Source: Porogramme epimiltina (lineage: Eukaryota > Basidiomycota > Agaricomycetes > Polyporales > Polyporaceae). Taken from it: 59,893 nucleotides of DNA. The stretch's first letter is position 1. Each line of letters begins with the position of its first letter. The notes under the pieces are model-generated. The model was not told the origin of the DNA, ran no database searches, and saw only the letters and a program-made list of their open reading frames with translations. The translations under genes and the position numbers were made by a program. The stretch spans positions 1-59,893 of the forward strand of contig FTLJ01000251.1 in NCBI GenBank assembly GCA_900155495.1, in the 5' to 3' direction. Below, one piece after another: positions 1 to 13,276 of the stretch.

Positions 1-2368
1 CGCTTCACAACTTCACTACTCCCCCAACCCCCAACCCCACCACCACCACCCCACCCCCATCCTCTCTACCCGCTAAACCCACGTCACTGACCTCACGCCC
101 CTTCACGCCCCCCGCCGCTCCACCCGCCTTTGTCTTGATGCGGACAGCTTGCTACTTATGACATTATTTGCTGCTTACCGTGTACCCCTGTGGTAGTACC
201 TTCTCCGCAATGCAATGGAAGCGCATAGATGAGAACACCCATCGTCTGCGACCTCGAGCGTGTGCCCTGTGTGCTAAAGTCTAGAGTCTAGAGCTTGAAG
301 CTTGAGCAGCCGATCGCTTCGCGCCGCGGCGGGCGGGCGGGTGCCGAGGGGCGGCCTGCGGGTTGCGGCAAGGCAGACGTGAATGATTCGCGAGCTCGAC
401 ACGTCTCGAGAGCGGGGGGCGTGCTCGATCGGTGGGCGGACGGCGGGCTAGAAGGTGCGGGCATGTCCAGACGGCATAGGGATGGAAAGGAAAGCAAGAC
501 GGCGGCGTGAAAGAACGGATGAGGGCTATATGTGCGCGGCGGAGAACAAAGGTCGCCAGGGGTGTGGGGGGCGCGTTGCCAGCCTCGCGGTGACGGTGCG
601 CGGGCAGACGCACTCGTCGCCCGGGCGCGACGGCCCGGCGTCTACGGTGGCATTGGTCGCCACCCGCGCCCGGTGCGGGTGCCCCTTTGTCCTCGACTCC
701 CATTATCCTCTGCGAACGTCGACCTGTTTCTCTCCACAATGCTCGCTTATTGTGCTCCCCGACGTCTGCAAGGGCGGTAGAGACTCTGAGCATGCACGCT
801 CGTCGTGCTCGAGCGGTGGACATGGCCGTCGAGGTGAGTACGGCGGACGTTCTGGAAAGCGGAGACGGCGGGCTCACCTATCGCGTGCTTGTTAGCCGGG
901 CAGCGGCGACTTGCTCGCTGGGACGCAGGACGCTACTACACCGAGAGTGCCCCATCTCGTCTGCGAGTGGCTGGGAACGCGAAGAACACAATTGACGTCG
1001 TCGTAGCGGCGCGAACGCGAACTTTATCCGGCGAGAGTATGGGGAACCGACTTGCCTCGCTCCTGGAGTCCTGCCCCCTTGCTCTCAGCAATTCAAGCCC
1101 TGCGTACACCAAGTTCACGTCTCTACCGACGTGCGGAGCCGCGTACACCGACAGAGCGGTAAGTTAAGCTCTCCTCTTGCGCTATCGAACCACGTCTTCT
1201 CAAGGTTCCGCGTCCCAGCCATCCTGCCAATTGTGGGTCCCCTGCCCTCCCCCAAACGGGAGGCGTGCGAGCCCGATCCCGCACGCCTGCCAGTTCTTGA
1301 ATAAACACCCGCGCGCCTATTGTGGTCTCGCCGTCGTTTGGGCGGAGGGGGCACGCAATCAGGAAATAATTGCCACAGGGCACGGAACGCGCCCGGCCTA
1401 ATGACGACGTGTGGCGGAAGTGTGCGTCGCGACGCGTGCGGCTCCCCGAACGACCATGCGCAGCGATGGGGTCGAACCACAATGCGGTGTCGCAGCTTGA
1501 CACTTCGTTGTTGTTTGCGCTTGTGGGACCGCCGCGCCGACGCTCGTTCGCCCTCGGCCGTGGGGTTCCATGCCATTCAGTCCGATTAGGCAAGAAACGG
1601 ACGCTCCGATGCAGGGTCGGGGTCCCGATCGTCGTTGTTTCCGGCCTGAAATGGCAGGTGTGGGGTGCGTCGTGTGTCGTTGCCGCTTCTTGTTGACACT
1701 CATGGCGGTTCTTCGTGCAGAATTGTTGGGAGGGACTGCACCCGCGGGGGCCGTGCTGGACTTGGTGTCGTCACATTCCAGGGTGTACACTGAGGTGCGT
1801 GCGATGTTTACGAGCGAGTGCGGAGAGCGGCCTAGTGACGCGCTCCATTTTCGTGCGGTAGGCGCTGTGGCGGATCCAGGGATACTGCGGTTGCGGCGCT
1901 GGCATGCGCACCTACCGGACTGGGGCATGCCGCTCGAACGCCGTCCAACTTGCCGGTGGAAGACGCCTAATTTGACCGGAGAAGCACCACCAATAACCAC
2001 ATTCTTCGCCAGCATGGCACTACTGCGTCACTGACATGCTCCGTCCAAGACGGCAGTGGCCCACCCCGAGTACCCGTCGCAGTCATGGGATCTCGCCACA
2101 GGGAAGGTCCAGGGAATAAGCTCAAGACCAACGAACAATTTGAAGACCACGGCATTTCGCGTCATTGCGATGCAGAGTCCCAGCGTTGGCGGGTGGATTC
2201 GACCCTTGGTACTCCATGTGCGCCTCGCTCACCTATTGCCTTCATAAGATGTACTTTTTGCGCGCAGGCGCGGGTGTAAAGAGCATTTTATTGCGACGAG
2301 TATGCTATGGATAATAGGAGCTCAGGCAGGGGCGAGCCTCGGCGCGCCCACGGGCTGCTCGCCTCCCC
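1..2368. other. Gene-poor left edge; no supportable gene
   Basis: The first ~60 bases are a C/A-rich low-complexity tract. Beyond that there are several overlapping open frames of 60-200 codons on both strands. None shows a recognisable domain, a consistent intron pattern or a paralogue elsewhere in the window, and their arginine/alanine/serine-rich composition is what GC-rich noncoding DNA gives by chance. I do not call a gene here. Confidence 0.6.
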
Positions 2369-3578
2369 TCAAAGCCAATACGACAGACACCACAAAAGAT
2401 ATAATGGGCCAACCAAGGCCCCCACCAGTGGCGTCGGCGCCACCGCCACCCCCGCGCCGGTCACCGCATCCACCGAATCACTGTCCGAGAAGAGTGGCAC
2501 GGCCGCCCCGATCGTGTAGTTCAGGCAGTTGAGCAGCGCGCGGTCGACGTTCCCGGGGAGCGGTGTCGCCGGTGCCGTGCTCGCGTTCGCGCTGAGCGCC
2601 GCGGTGTTGTTGTACCCGTCGAGCGTCAGCACGACGCTGCTCGCGCGGTAGTACTGCACGGCCTGTTCGGGGAGCGGCGCTCCGCTGGGGCCGCCGTCGA
2701 AGGCCGTGGGCGACATTGACGAGCCGGGCCCGAGCACGGCGGAACAGTTCGCGTCGATGGAGGATATAAGTGACTCGACGGTACTCTCGTCCGAGATGAC
2801 GTGGAAGACGGAGGGTGTGGATGTTTGGGCGGAGCGGAATGTTGCTTGCATTTCGCGCCCGCCGGGGCGGCTCGAGTTGCTCGGCTGTCCGTACTGCGTG
2901 GCGCGCGGTGAGCGAGCGGTGCTGGGCGAGTGGGCGTGCCCTTGGCGTACCTCGTTATTATGTAGATATCCGGGACCGTACCCCGGAGATGGTCCCCATA
3001 CGACGGGGTAGTATGTGTAAGGGAAGTTGCGCCCCTGCACGCCGAATGAGGAGCTGCTCACGCCTGGATAGCCACTGCCATATATTCTGATATCGTGCGC
3101 GCAGCATTAGCACGTTGGATAACGATAGAATGAGAGAGATAGGTGCGACGTACTGCGTTCCATATACACTATCACGCGTGCCGCCACCGTACGTGCGCCC
3201 CGCATATGGCTCGCCCGCAGGGATCGTCGCCACCTTCGTGGTCCCTGTGCCATACGATATCGCGTCTGCCCGTCCGTGCGTGGGCCCACTCACAGGTACG
3301 GACGCCTCGCGGTCCGAGCTCGAGCTCGAGCTCGAACTTGATTTTGAACTCGAACTTGATTTTGAATTTGAGGAACCAGAGGAAGAGGATGAGTGGTCAG
3401 AGCTGCTAGAGGGGCGCCCGCTACCGTGGCTACCGCTCCCATGCCCCCCACCGCCCCTAGGGTCCGGTGCGGGGCTGGGCGCTCGTGGTTCAAGTTGCAG
3501 TGGGTTCTTTTTAAAGCCTATGAGCGTTTCAGAGGATTCGAACGTGATGTCACGTTTTAGTACGGAGAGGATTGGCAT
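2369..3578 (-). CDS. Secreted Ser/Gly-rich protein, likely GPI-anchored (paralogue 1)
   Basis: Three exons (3154-3578, 2951-3086, 2369-2893) give a 361-residue protein with introns 2894-2950 and 3087-3153. The N-terminal part has a Gly/His patch and a long Ser-rich tract encoded by GAGCTC-type repeats near 3320-3375. It is followed by the motifs GGGTRD, YGSGYPG and NFPYTYYPVVWG, a pattern known in uncharacterised basidiomycete proteins. The C-terminal third has scattered N-x-S/T sites and ends in a hydrophobic tail (VGALVGPLYLLWCLSYWL), as expected for a GPI signal or terminal membrane anchor. The neighbour at 4333-5501 shares exon layout, including an identical 136-nt middle exon, so the pair is a tandem duplication. 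There is no obvious N-terminal signal peptide from the chosen ATG, so the true 5' end may lie upstream. Function unknown. Confidence 0.75.
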
Positions 3579-4332
3579 GCGAAGATTCGTTGGGAGAGAA
3601 CCGTGCTAGTGTTGGCTGGAAGGATGTGGTGGATGACGGGGATCGATGGAGAGGTAGACGCGAGCGTGCTGGCCTGCGGTAGTTATATACTTATGTGGGA
3701 TGGCATCGTGGGATGCCAGCATCATGGACGCACGTATACAGCTTGATGGAGCCTAAGGCTGTGTACACGGCATCCTAGGGCGCTTGAAACCACATGATAT
3801 GCTCTGCGGGCAGTGCCATTCATAGCAAACGTCCTCGGACCTAGGACACCAAAAGTTCTTTCAAATCTAAGAATGGTAAAGCATAGCATCGGCAGCCAAA
3901 GAGAGGGGAAGGTGGGGACACCCACACCGGAATAAAATAAGGCTCAGGACCACAGCCTCCACGGTGGAAGGCTGCTGCAATTCGGACCACACGTACGGCA
4001 CGACGTGAGATGTGCACGGATTGATGCGAAGGGCTATGCCTGCCCGTGTAGATACGACGCAGCATACGATACTGACATGCTGAGAAGGAAAATGACATTC
4101 CAGTAGTACAAGATCAGCTAAAGGTAAGAGGAGTATGCTACACAATGAGTATAATGTCTGTGGAGCGGAACAACGAAGTATGTATCTTGAAAAACCTGCG
4201 GTTGGATAACCCAAAGTGTCATTACGAACAACGTAGCGATCGGGTATGGTCATGGCAAGGGGATGTGCGTAAGAGAAGGAGGGATGGCATCGCAGTAGAT
4301 AACGCAAACACGAGTAATGTGCTGGAAGGAGG
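3579..4332. other. Intergenic spacer between the two paralogues
   Basis: Promoter side of the first paralogue and 3' side of the second. A minus-strand frame of ~146 codons spans 3867-4307 but has no family resemblance or splice pattern I can support. Confidence 0.5.
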
Positions 4333-5501
4333 CTAAAACATGGCGTGCCACAGCACGCAGACGAGAAAGAACAAGCTCACACTCGGCATCGGCAGACTCG
4401 CCGCGGAGTCTTCGAAGAGCGGGACGGCCTCGCCAATCGTGTCATTCAGACAGGTGAGCAGCGTCGTGTCGATGTTGGACGGGAGGGCGGTGGCGGTGGC
4501 GTTCTCATCACCAGACAGCGCTGCGGTGTCGTTGTATCCGTCAAGGGTGAGCGCGACGCTGCTCGCGCGGAAGTACTGCACGACCTGCTCGGGCAACGGG
4601 TCGGATGCGGTGGCGTTGAATAGCGAGGGCGTCGTAGAGGAGTTGGACGCGATAGTGCAGTTTGCCGAAATGGATGCGATGAGCGCAGCGACGGTGCTGT
4701 TGTCGGACACGACGTGGAAGGTGGTATTCTGTGTGCTCGACGAGAACGCAGCCTGGGCAAGGGGCCCACCCGGGCGTGAAGAGTTATTGGGTTCCCCGTA
4801 CTAGGGCAAGCGCGGGGGCGTTAGCCACCTGAGGACAGTGCCTTGTGGGATAAGGGCGTGCTTACCTCGAGGTGGGCAGTGTGCAAGTATACCGCTCCAT
4901 AGCCAAAGCCTGCCCCCCAGATGAAGGGCCAGTAGACAAAGGGGAAACCGCGGTTCGCGACCCCGAGACTGTTCGCTCCAGGATATCCGCTTCCATACAT
5001 CCTGTAGGAAGCGCGATAATCAGCCAGCATACCCCAATGTATCTTATGAACAACTTGCCGATTTCCGTATATCGCATCCCTCGTCCCACCTCCTGACGTC
5101 CGTCCTGCAAACAGCTGGCCTTGGGGGATAGTGATGACCCTGGTGCTCCCAGCCCCATACGAGACGGCTGTGGTCCTGCCCACTGTCGCGCCTTCGACGG
5201 GTACGGAGGCTCCGCGACTTCCGACGCTGCCGGTCGAACCAGTAGCGCCATCGCTGGAGTCATTGGCTCTGAGTGTCCCGTCTTTCCTGATATGCTCGGA
5301 GTTGCTCACCTTCCTGAAGTTCCGGACTTCCCTCCACCGCCTTTCCCTCCGCCTCCTCTTCTCCGATAGAGCCGCTGGCCTAGATCTGATACAATGGGGA
5401 CATACATGATCCGAAGCCGGGGTATTCGCGATGGTCGTTGACGCGCAAGGGAACCTTGGAGATACAGCGTTGAGGGGAGAATTCACAGAGACTTGGTGCA
5501 A
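4333..5501 (-). CDS. Secreted Ser/Thr-rich protein, likely GPI-anchored (paralogue 2)
   Basis: Exons 5059-5501, 4866-5001 and 4333-4800 give 348 residues. It shares with the downstream neighbour the GGGTRDAIYG motif, the YGSGYPG block, RGFPFVYWPFIWG and a C-terminal region with LPEQVVQYFRASSVALTLDG. It ends in a hydrophobic segment (VSLFFLVCVLWHAMF) typical of a GPI signal. The first intron (5002-5058) begins GC rather than GT (GCAAGT...CAG), and the splice keeps frame and reconstructs the conserved YGN-R-MYGSGYPG junction. The N-terminal 80 residues are basic and unlike the paralogue, so the start at 5501 is uncertain. Function unknown; the conserved core suggests a cell-surface role. Confidence 0.7.
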
Positions 5502-8500
5502 GTTTTGTGTGGGGGGTATATAGGTCGTGGTGAAAACGAGGACACAGGCCAGCTGAGTGAGAATATGTCAAGGGCAGTGTTGCAAAGTTCCCTCGCCCGA
5601 GAGCCAACACCCGTAGACGCGAATAAGCGCCGAATACGGCGTGGCATCGCGCACAGCCTCGACCCTAGCGACCCGGTCGGTGGTCGCATCATCGTCGACG
5701 TTGACCACGAACTTAACGTCTTCTTAAGACCACCAGGAGGCTACTCGACGCTCATCTATTTTAGCCACACCCCAAGCCGCTCCTTAGACGCAATTTCAAG
5801 TGCAGGCGTTTTGCTTCGGCGTGTACAACAATATCGGCATTCCACTTTGAGGTGAATACACGTAAAACCTTCCTACTCCGAATCCTCCGGAGGATGCGGC
5901 GGCCTCGGGGGAGAATCCCCGTCTCTAGCCAATGGCAGGCGCTGATTTTTCCCTACCTGACAGATCACAAGACTGCGCCTTACTCAGGACCCAGCTATCG
6001 GCCCCTGGTTCGTGGCTATACTCGACGCGTCGCCGGTTCATGGCGGATGCTGTACTCCGTTTGCTGACCGTCTCGTTCACAGCTCCTCACCGACTCCCTA
6101 CTCTTCTTGATCATGTGTGCATTCCACGACGGCACACCAAGCGCCACGGTCCTAGGCCAACGCGATGCCCGCACGTGTATGCTCCATTTATCTCATCGAA
6201 GACCTGTTTACTGACGTCAGATTAGGGACTATTCAGGCTCGAAGGAAACGCGACCCACTGATGGCCATCAGTGCTCTACCTCGCGTGAAAACGAGAGGAT
6301 CTGTGTGAAACTTCCGCTCGTCATCCCATGAATGGCCTATGTGAATATATACGAGGCTCAATACGCCAGGTCGACGGCGCATCATGCAACTCTTGCGGCA
6401 CACCGTGCCTTAGCAGCTCTCCTGGAACTTTACCACCTTCGCGCGCCTCGGAACAGGCTTGTGTCCCGACCAAGGACAATAAGCGGCGTAGTTAGGGCGC
6501 ACTCGGAGTCGCTCTCAATCTGTAAGCAACAGTCATCAGTTTAGAAACGTGGTATGCTGCTCGTTCCGGCGCGTCCCCTTACACGTGTTCTGACCCCGGT
6601 GGCGGCAGGGAAGCAAGCATTGCAGCCGCTTTACTCGCCCGAGGAGCGCACAAGAAGGGGCCAATTACGAGTTAGCCGAGGCTTGGCCGCGCTGGGAGCG
6701 AGAAGTAGGGAACGGGTTTACGGAGGAATGGTCCGTGGATCAGGCGCCATCGCCTCAGAAGCCTTCAGTTCACACAAAAATGCGTAAGTGAGCGAGACCC
6801 CGATATCAGTTTATGTAAGACGACTGAGGGACCTCGTGCCCTTCTCTTTCGCTGCATAGTGCTTTTTAGTTCGCCACGAACGTGGAAGCTCGGGGATTAC
6901 GCTACACGGCGCCCTCAAGTCTGGGAAGTCCGAGAGAAGCCTCGTCTATTATCCTGCCATCCGCGGAGACGGCCGACTGCCCACGAATGGAGCGACGATG
7001 TCCAAGCATGGCGACGGCCGCCCTTAATCTCTACTGGCCGTGGGTGGCGGCGTACACAGGAGCATAAGGTCTCAGAAGCCATACACCCATAGTTGGCCCC
7101 GGACATTGAATGTCGAACACGGACTTACATGCGCTCTTCTGCCTCCCATGAGAGCGCGGCCATTGATTCATGAGAACACCGCGTCAAACAAGCCGAACGT
7201 ACTGCCACCATAACTTCAACGCGAAACCGTACCTTGCCCCACCACCCGGTACCCCCATCTCGATCTCCCCACGAAGCGCCCGAGCAATCGAGGCCGACCG
7301 TTCTCGGACGAGAAGCAGTGGAAACTCGACCCCGGTGATACCGTGTCCTTCGCGGAACATTGGCCCCAGCTTCCACTCTATCAGCCGACCCCAGGAGATC
7401 GGTGCGCGCGCGCGATGGCTTATTGTCTTCGCTCGATATGGGCATGGGCTCGGGACGCCATCCCGCCCTGGCCGCTTGGCGAGCTGCACCTGGGGTCCTG
7501 GCACGTCGAGGAGCGCGAGGTGAGGATCCAGTGTCGTCTGCTGTTGCTATGGTAGCTGAGCTAGTCGCACAGGACCCGTCGGAGGTATCGATAGGAGGTG
7601 CCCCGACCTCGTGCAGGCGCTGTGCGCCGGCCAGATTAGACATCGAACGCCCCCCTCTTCAAGCTCATTGGTGCGCGTCCTGTGCCTCGGGGAGGAGGTG
7701 GAAGCAAGTACATCTGCCGAGTCCCCGACATCGACCTCCCCGACACGTTGTAGGTTTAGGGGTGCCCCTCTAGATTTTCCATGAATGAGTGCTCACGGCC
7801 TATGCGTTCCAGGCGCGACCGAGGTACCGCCGTCCCCGACTCAGCGCCGTGAAACTACAGGGGCGTCCCACCTCGTGCTCGGCACCAAGGTCCCCGCACA
7901 TCGCGCAGGGTCAATGTCGCCGCGTCGCATTTCCGTCCAGCCCAGATCGAGGCGCCCTGACTCGACGCTCGCCAGTGCCCGCATTACCGCATTAGGAAGG
8001 CGCTTCGTTTTCACCCGAACATATTCCAAAGGCGTACGTATGCGCAGGCGCGGATGTCCGGCGGGCCGTACGTCCTCGGGGCGCGTGCGCGCGCCGCGCG
8101 ACGTAACTTCCGATGGGCGCAGGTCGTTCGAGGGGCGCCGCGCATGATCAAGACCCCTCAAGTTCCCATTGCATTAAGGGCCGTTCACGCTGCGGGAACT
8201 CCGCGGACTCTGATGGCAGTGAGTCGTTTCCCAAGCCCAACGGAAGTGGAAAGGCGCTCTGCTCCGTGTGCGAACTTGTCCAGGGAGGCAGTATGCTAAC
8301 TCCTGCGCTTACGTAGAACCGGATCGGATTCGTCGCACAAATGGTCGGCATACGGGAGATGTGAGTGGGGGTCTTAATGCGCGCGATCCTCCCCCTGCAG
8401 CCCTAGATCTCTGTGGTGTCAGAGCTGCATCTAGGGGTGTGCTTCCCGATCAATGTGCGCGACTTCGCAGTGATATTGCGGCAGGGTCCTCGGTGAGCCC

Positions 8501-10473
8501 ATTCATCCTCCCAAAAACTAGTCGGGCCGCCGCGGAGTCAGGCTTCGGTCAGGGCTTTGACTCTTGTGAAGGCTACTGTTCATATCTTAAAATGGGATCT
8601 CAGCTCATCTGCCTCTTCTAGACCATACGCCACTTTGCCGTGGGGGGCCCTGTCGCACGGGATGCCAGCAATGCTCAGGCGGTGCTACTCAGTGAGCGCC
8701 GATCGCAACCCCGGACTCGCCTGGGCTCGCCAATTTCAAAGCAACCAGCCCTGGACGTAACGCAGGGCTACACCGCTACCCGGTGGCAGCGCCTGGGCAA
8801 CATATTCAGTGCGTCATACTTGCTCCTCGTCTCCTGCTGTGGCCGTGCTGATCTTCACCTCCGCGCTTAATCTCCCCTTTGTCCTCCCAGTTAGGGCATG
8901 AATCGTCTCCGACCTGCTGTGCGAACCCGAGGTGACGCGCTGTCTCTGTATCCAATGCGAAGCGGCGCGCCCTGTGATATAGTGACGATAGTGCGTTCAC
9001 CCGGCAGCCGCATAGGGGCTCCTTGGAGTGAATGTGGACCGGACGCCCTTTAAGTCACAACGTTGCAGTTCGCGTGGGTGGAATCGATTATCTTTGACCC
9101 AGGATCTCGACTCACATTCCTATATGCTATCACTTTCAGACCCTTAATCTTCGGCCACCAGGCCCACGGCGCCTCCTATACCTTGCGTAGGCACACCCTC
9201 GTGAGCCGTTGCCCTTCAGCGGAATCACGTTGCCCTAGCCTGACTTGACCGTGTAGCGACCGCCTTGGGTACTACGCACCTTGTACTCTCCAAATATAGC
9301 AGGCTAGCAGTTGGGGTCTGGTTAGATACCCCTGTTACTAGGAGGTTTACTCAATATGGTGTTTTGGCAAGGGTGATCATACCGTAGCCCAAAAGGTGTG
9401 ACAACGCGGTGAGTTAGCCCCGGAGTGCCCGTCATCTCCATCAGGACGCATACGCTATACATGTAAGGCCATCCATTCAAGTCGTTTGAGTCTGATGAGG
9501 TGACGTCCGGCACGCAGAGCACATGAACTATTTCATACTAACTACTACGACATGATACATCCGTGATCGATGGTCATGGACGGGTGGGATATGTGAAATA
9601 ATGCTTTTAGAGACCTAAGCGCTGAGCATTTGAAGACAGTGTGCCGGCCTTACGTTTTACGGATGTTCCACAACACGTCTGCCTGAAAAGTTCGTAGTAG
9701 GAGGTTCTTAAGCTGGAGAGGGCAGTATTCGATTGCCTGGACAGAAACATATAGCTTCTATACCCGCGGCATAACGACCCACTTCCCATCCTAAAAAACA
9801 ACGACCATAACGTCCTCCAGCATTCTGCTTGCTCTCGTCCTCGTTGCAGCCGTGTCCTTAGCCACAGGCACCCCTGAGCCATGCAAGAACGACGATCCGC
9901 ACATCGCCGCCGCTCCACAGGCGAACGATGTGTGGGTCGTCGGGTCCATCCCAACTATCACGAGGGTCATACCTCGCAAAGACACAATCGCAGATATCTT
10001 CCTGGGGGAAACCGAGAGGGACAGCGGGGACGAACGCCTTGACTTCAGCGCACGGTCCACTCGACCATCCCCAAAGGGCGGAGGTCTGGTGTTGTACTTC
10101 CTTATGACACAGCTAACCCACTTGTGACCGACGTCCGACTTTCAGCAGGAGAAACCGACGTGACTGTGCCTGATATTGCGTTCTGAGGGTATTGCATTAT
10201 TGCAGGTATGTGATGTCTGGTCCCTACATCCACGTAATGATAGTATGTTTACAAACCTTCGCGATATCTTGCCTAAGTCCACGATCTCCGGTTAAGGATA
10301 GCAAGGCGATATACATACCAGGCTATAGAATGCGATAGCGTAGGAATGAGGATTAGAGTTGTTTAGTTGAGTTGAGTTGTTAGTGAGCGCCAGTCCTCCT
10401 TTCCGTTTTGGTCTGGTTGGCTCAGGTGTGTCAGGGAGGAGTTTATATCGACGAGAAGATGCTTGACTCACAT
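5502..10473. other. Gene desert of ~5 kb
   Basis: I find no recognisable protein, RNA gene, transposon terminus or paralogue of other window sequences here. Open frames up to ~170 codons (e.g. near 7.1-8.2 kb on both strands) lack motifs and splice logic. Base composition is more even than in the flanking genes. Confidence 0.5.
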
Positions 10474-12990
10474 ATTCATCGTTTACATTTGTGCTTTTCC
10501 TTATGTGCCGGCCAGCCCTTCTTCTGGCAGTCGGAGGAGCAATATACGACATGTCCATCACACGAACCTAGAAAGCGCGAATGGTGAGCCGCGGTCGGGT
10601 ATTACGCGAGCCATCTGAGGCACGTACCAGCGCACTTCTTGTACGACCCGTACACCTCGAACTTGCCGCACGTGTAGCACACCTGCCACGGGCCCAGTTG
10701 CGCCGTGCGTTTCTCGTCCTCCCAGTCCACATTCGTGAAGTTCCCGCCGGGAACGTCGACTACGAGCTCCCAGATGTCCCCGTAGCTCCGCGAGATGTCG
10801 TATTTGCCGGCAGGGCACCACGTGGTGTTCGTGTATCCGCCGAAGAGGTACATCTTGCCTGTGACGGGATCTGCCACTATCTGGCATTGCGCGCGATACG
10901 TCGGGAAGCTGGGGGTGAGAATCTGGCGCCATCGCGGGGTTGGAGAAGAGTGGTCGAGTAGGAAAGTGTCGGAGAGGTATTGGTAGTCGTAAACGTCGTC
11001 CCCTCCAGGGTAGAACGGAAGAGAGGGGCTGTACCCGCCGTACATGATAGTGCCGTTGATTTTCGGGTTCTATTGCATGAAGAGGATCAGCCTCTGCGAA
11101 GTGGGCATAACAAGGGACGCACGTAACAAGTGGCCATCTCCGCACGAGGACACGGGTAGTTCCCAGCAATGCGCTCCCGTCGCCACTTCCTCTCCTTGAT
11201 GCCCCACGACCAGCAGTCCTCGATCGCGGAGCCGTTCATGTCGCCCCACTCATGGCCCGCCAGGAACGCCTCCTGATGGTCTGGCATCCCGTACATCACG
11301 TACACCCGCTCCTCCCGCCTGTCCGTCCACGCCGCGAGCAGCTTGCGCACGCCCGGGCTGTCGTGTCGCGCCCGCAGCGGCGCGGTGTCGGGGAGCCCGG
11401 AGAGCGGCGTCCAGTCCTCCGTCTGGAGATCGAGCTCCGCGAAGAAGTCGCTCCCGATCGGGCGGACCCGGCTCGCGCCGCCAAAGACGTATATCTTCCC
11501 TTGCGCGAGGACGACGGCGTGTCCGTCGAGCAGTTTCATCCAGGGCCAGTCTAGTACTTTGTCGTCGTCCGCGAAGCATGTGATGATTCGGTCCCAGAAT
11601 TCGTGTTCGAGGTCGAAGACGTCGACTAAGGGGTCGCCGCGGATGAGGTAGGCTTTGGATCCGTGTATGACGATCTTGCAGTTGACGAAAGTGAACGGGC
11701 AGGAGGGCAGCTCGCGCCAGCGGTCGAGGCGCTTGAGGTCGAGGTACCAGAGGTCACGGAAGGTCTGGAACGTTCTGCTACACTGCCCGCCGCCGACATA
11801 CAGTCTGTCTTGGAACTACCGCGTGAGTAGGCATATATTATGGATGTAGGAGGGGGACGCACTGTTGTAGACAAAGGAGGAATGTCCCATACGCGAGGCG
11901 ATGCGCGAGTGGGCCGTCACCTTGAGCTTCTGCCATGCGCCACGGACTTGTAGGTTGGGGTCGACAACGTCAACGTGTTTGAGATGCATGAAGGGGTCTG
12001 GATGGCGCCACTGCTGCACTGCTCTGAGCTTTTCTACTTGGAGGACCTCCCTCCGGAGTTTGAGGGCGAGGTTCGGCGGCAGGCTCAAAACCAGTTGATC
12101 CGCGGTGTGACGGCAGTACTCTGCGGAGCCGGTATTCCACGCCTTCAGGAACACGTCGGACGCGTGGAGGAGGCCGAGAATCCGTTGGCGGCAGAACTCA
12201 AGATCCAGCGGAGAGGGGTGGTAGGTCTGCCAATCTGTAAGACGCTATTAGCGACCTAGGAGAGTAGATATTGAGGATACTCGCCGAACAAAGGCGCAGT
12301 ACGAAGTTGCGCGTTTCGATACATCGCGTCCGTTTCTAAAGCCCAGTCCAGAGCCTGAGTGAGCCAAAACGCAGTTCGTGAGATGTTCTTACTTAAGGTT
12401 TAATAGTCACCATCGTCATACCTGTGTCAGGTTTCCGTGGGCCAGGTGGCATCGCGACGCGCCGTTTGCACAGGACATCGCTTTGGCTGTATCTTGCACG
12501 GAGAGCATAGCGTAGGCTTCCTGCCAGACGCCACCGTTTTGTGTCGCATCCATTGGAACATTGAAATGAGCCCCTACGAGGTGGGACAGTGCCTCTGCAA
12601 AGGTTCTGGCCGCACGTTCGTAGTTGCCGTCACTTTCGTGCGTTTTCGCCTTTTGAAGAGCACTACTGCAGTCCGCATCACGATAGTGACGTTCTACATA
12701 TGACCGGTAGTAAGCTTCATATTCAACGCTCTCAGTGCTGCGACTCACCTTCCTCTGTAAATTGCCGCCAGTATTTGATAAAGGCGGTATGGAGCTGGCG
12801 ACTGGCGAAGAAGTCGGCGCCTTTGAGGTCTGGCATATCCCCCTGGCGCCAGGGGAAGCAATGGGAGAAGATCTGGACAAACGTAGCACGAGGATGCTTC
12901 TCAGAGATGACGCAACACGGTGACGCGGCGGCGCTCGCCGCTGGAGCCTGGCCCAGGTCCTCGAGTCACGTGCCATCATAATCTCAGCCA
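10474..12990 (-). CDS. Kelch-repeat protein with C-terminal MYND zinc finger
   Basis: A multi-exon minus-strand gene. The first coding part (about 12990-12750) ends with the block HPRATFVQIFSHCFPWRQG, which is read only after a short intron near the N-terminus, so the exact start is uncertain. A TPR-like helical segment follows (about 12740-12430), then a second helical part (about 12240-11830). Kelch blades come next, with VYVMYG, IYVFGG, MYLFGG and YGDIWELVVDVPGG (about 11800-10650). The gene ends in a MYND finger: CYTCGKFEVYGSYKKCAG, intron 10568-10627, then YCSSDCQKKGWPAHK and a terminal KCKR before the stop at 10474. The zinc-binding Cys and His positions are all visible. This architecture is common in agaricomycetes, and MYND fingers usually mediate protein-protein contacts. 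The partner is unknown. Confidence 0.8.
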
Positions 12991-13205
12991 ACATGGTGTT
13001 TCCGCCTCCGCCTTTCCTCTCTCCTGTAGCAGTGAGCACGTCCACCCTGTTCGCTGTTCCTCTTGACATCATTTCCCTCTATCTCGAGCAATCACTACAT
13101 CTAGGATGTCCCGCAAGGTTCTCCCCCTCATCACATGGCCCCCTGTCGTCCGGACCGGCAGCCGATTTCCCTTCCCGGACCGCCTTTCCGGCGAACGACC
13201 AGTCC

Positions 13206-13212
13206 TATAAAG
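13206..13212 (+). promoter_or_regulatory. TATA-like box of the aldo-keto reductase gene
   Basis: TATAAAG lies about 70 bases upstream of the start codon at 13277, in a short intergenic region between divergently transcribed genes. Confidence 0.5.
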
Positions 13213-13276
13213 AGCGCATCTCCATCCACGAATAACCTAAGCTTAATCGCCCCCTCGTCCACAACACGATAACGCC

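Noticed and set aside
1115..2034. Overlapping 150-200 codon frames on both strands
   Set aside because: Opposite-strand frames of similar length in GC-rich DNA, Arg/Ala/Ser-rich, no domain and no splice structure; expected by chance.
3520..3550. tRNA T-arm-like GATTCGAAC sequence
   Set aside because: No matching acceptor or anticodon arms around it, and it lies inside the first exon of the secreted-protein gene.
7125..8160. Possible gene in the desert
   Set aside because: Several mutually overlapping frames on both strands with no recognisable motif; none could be favoured.
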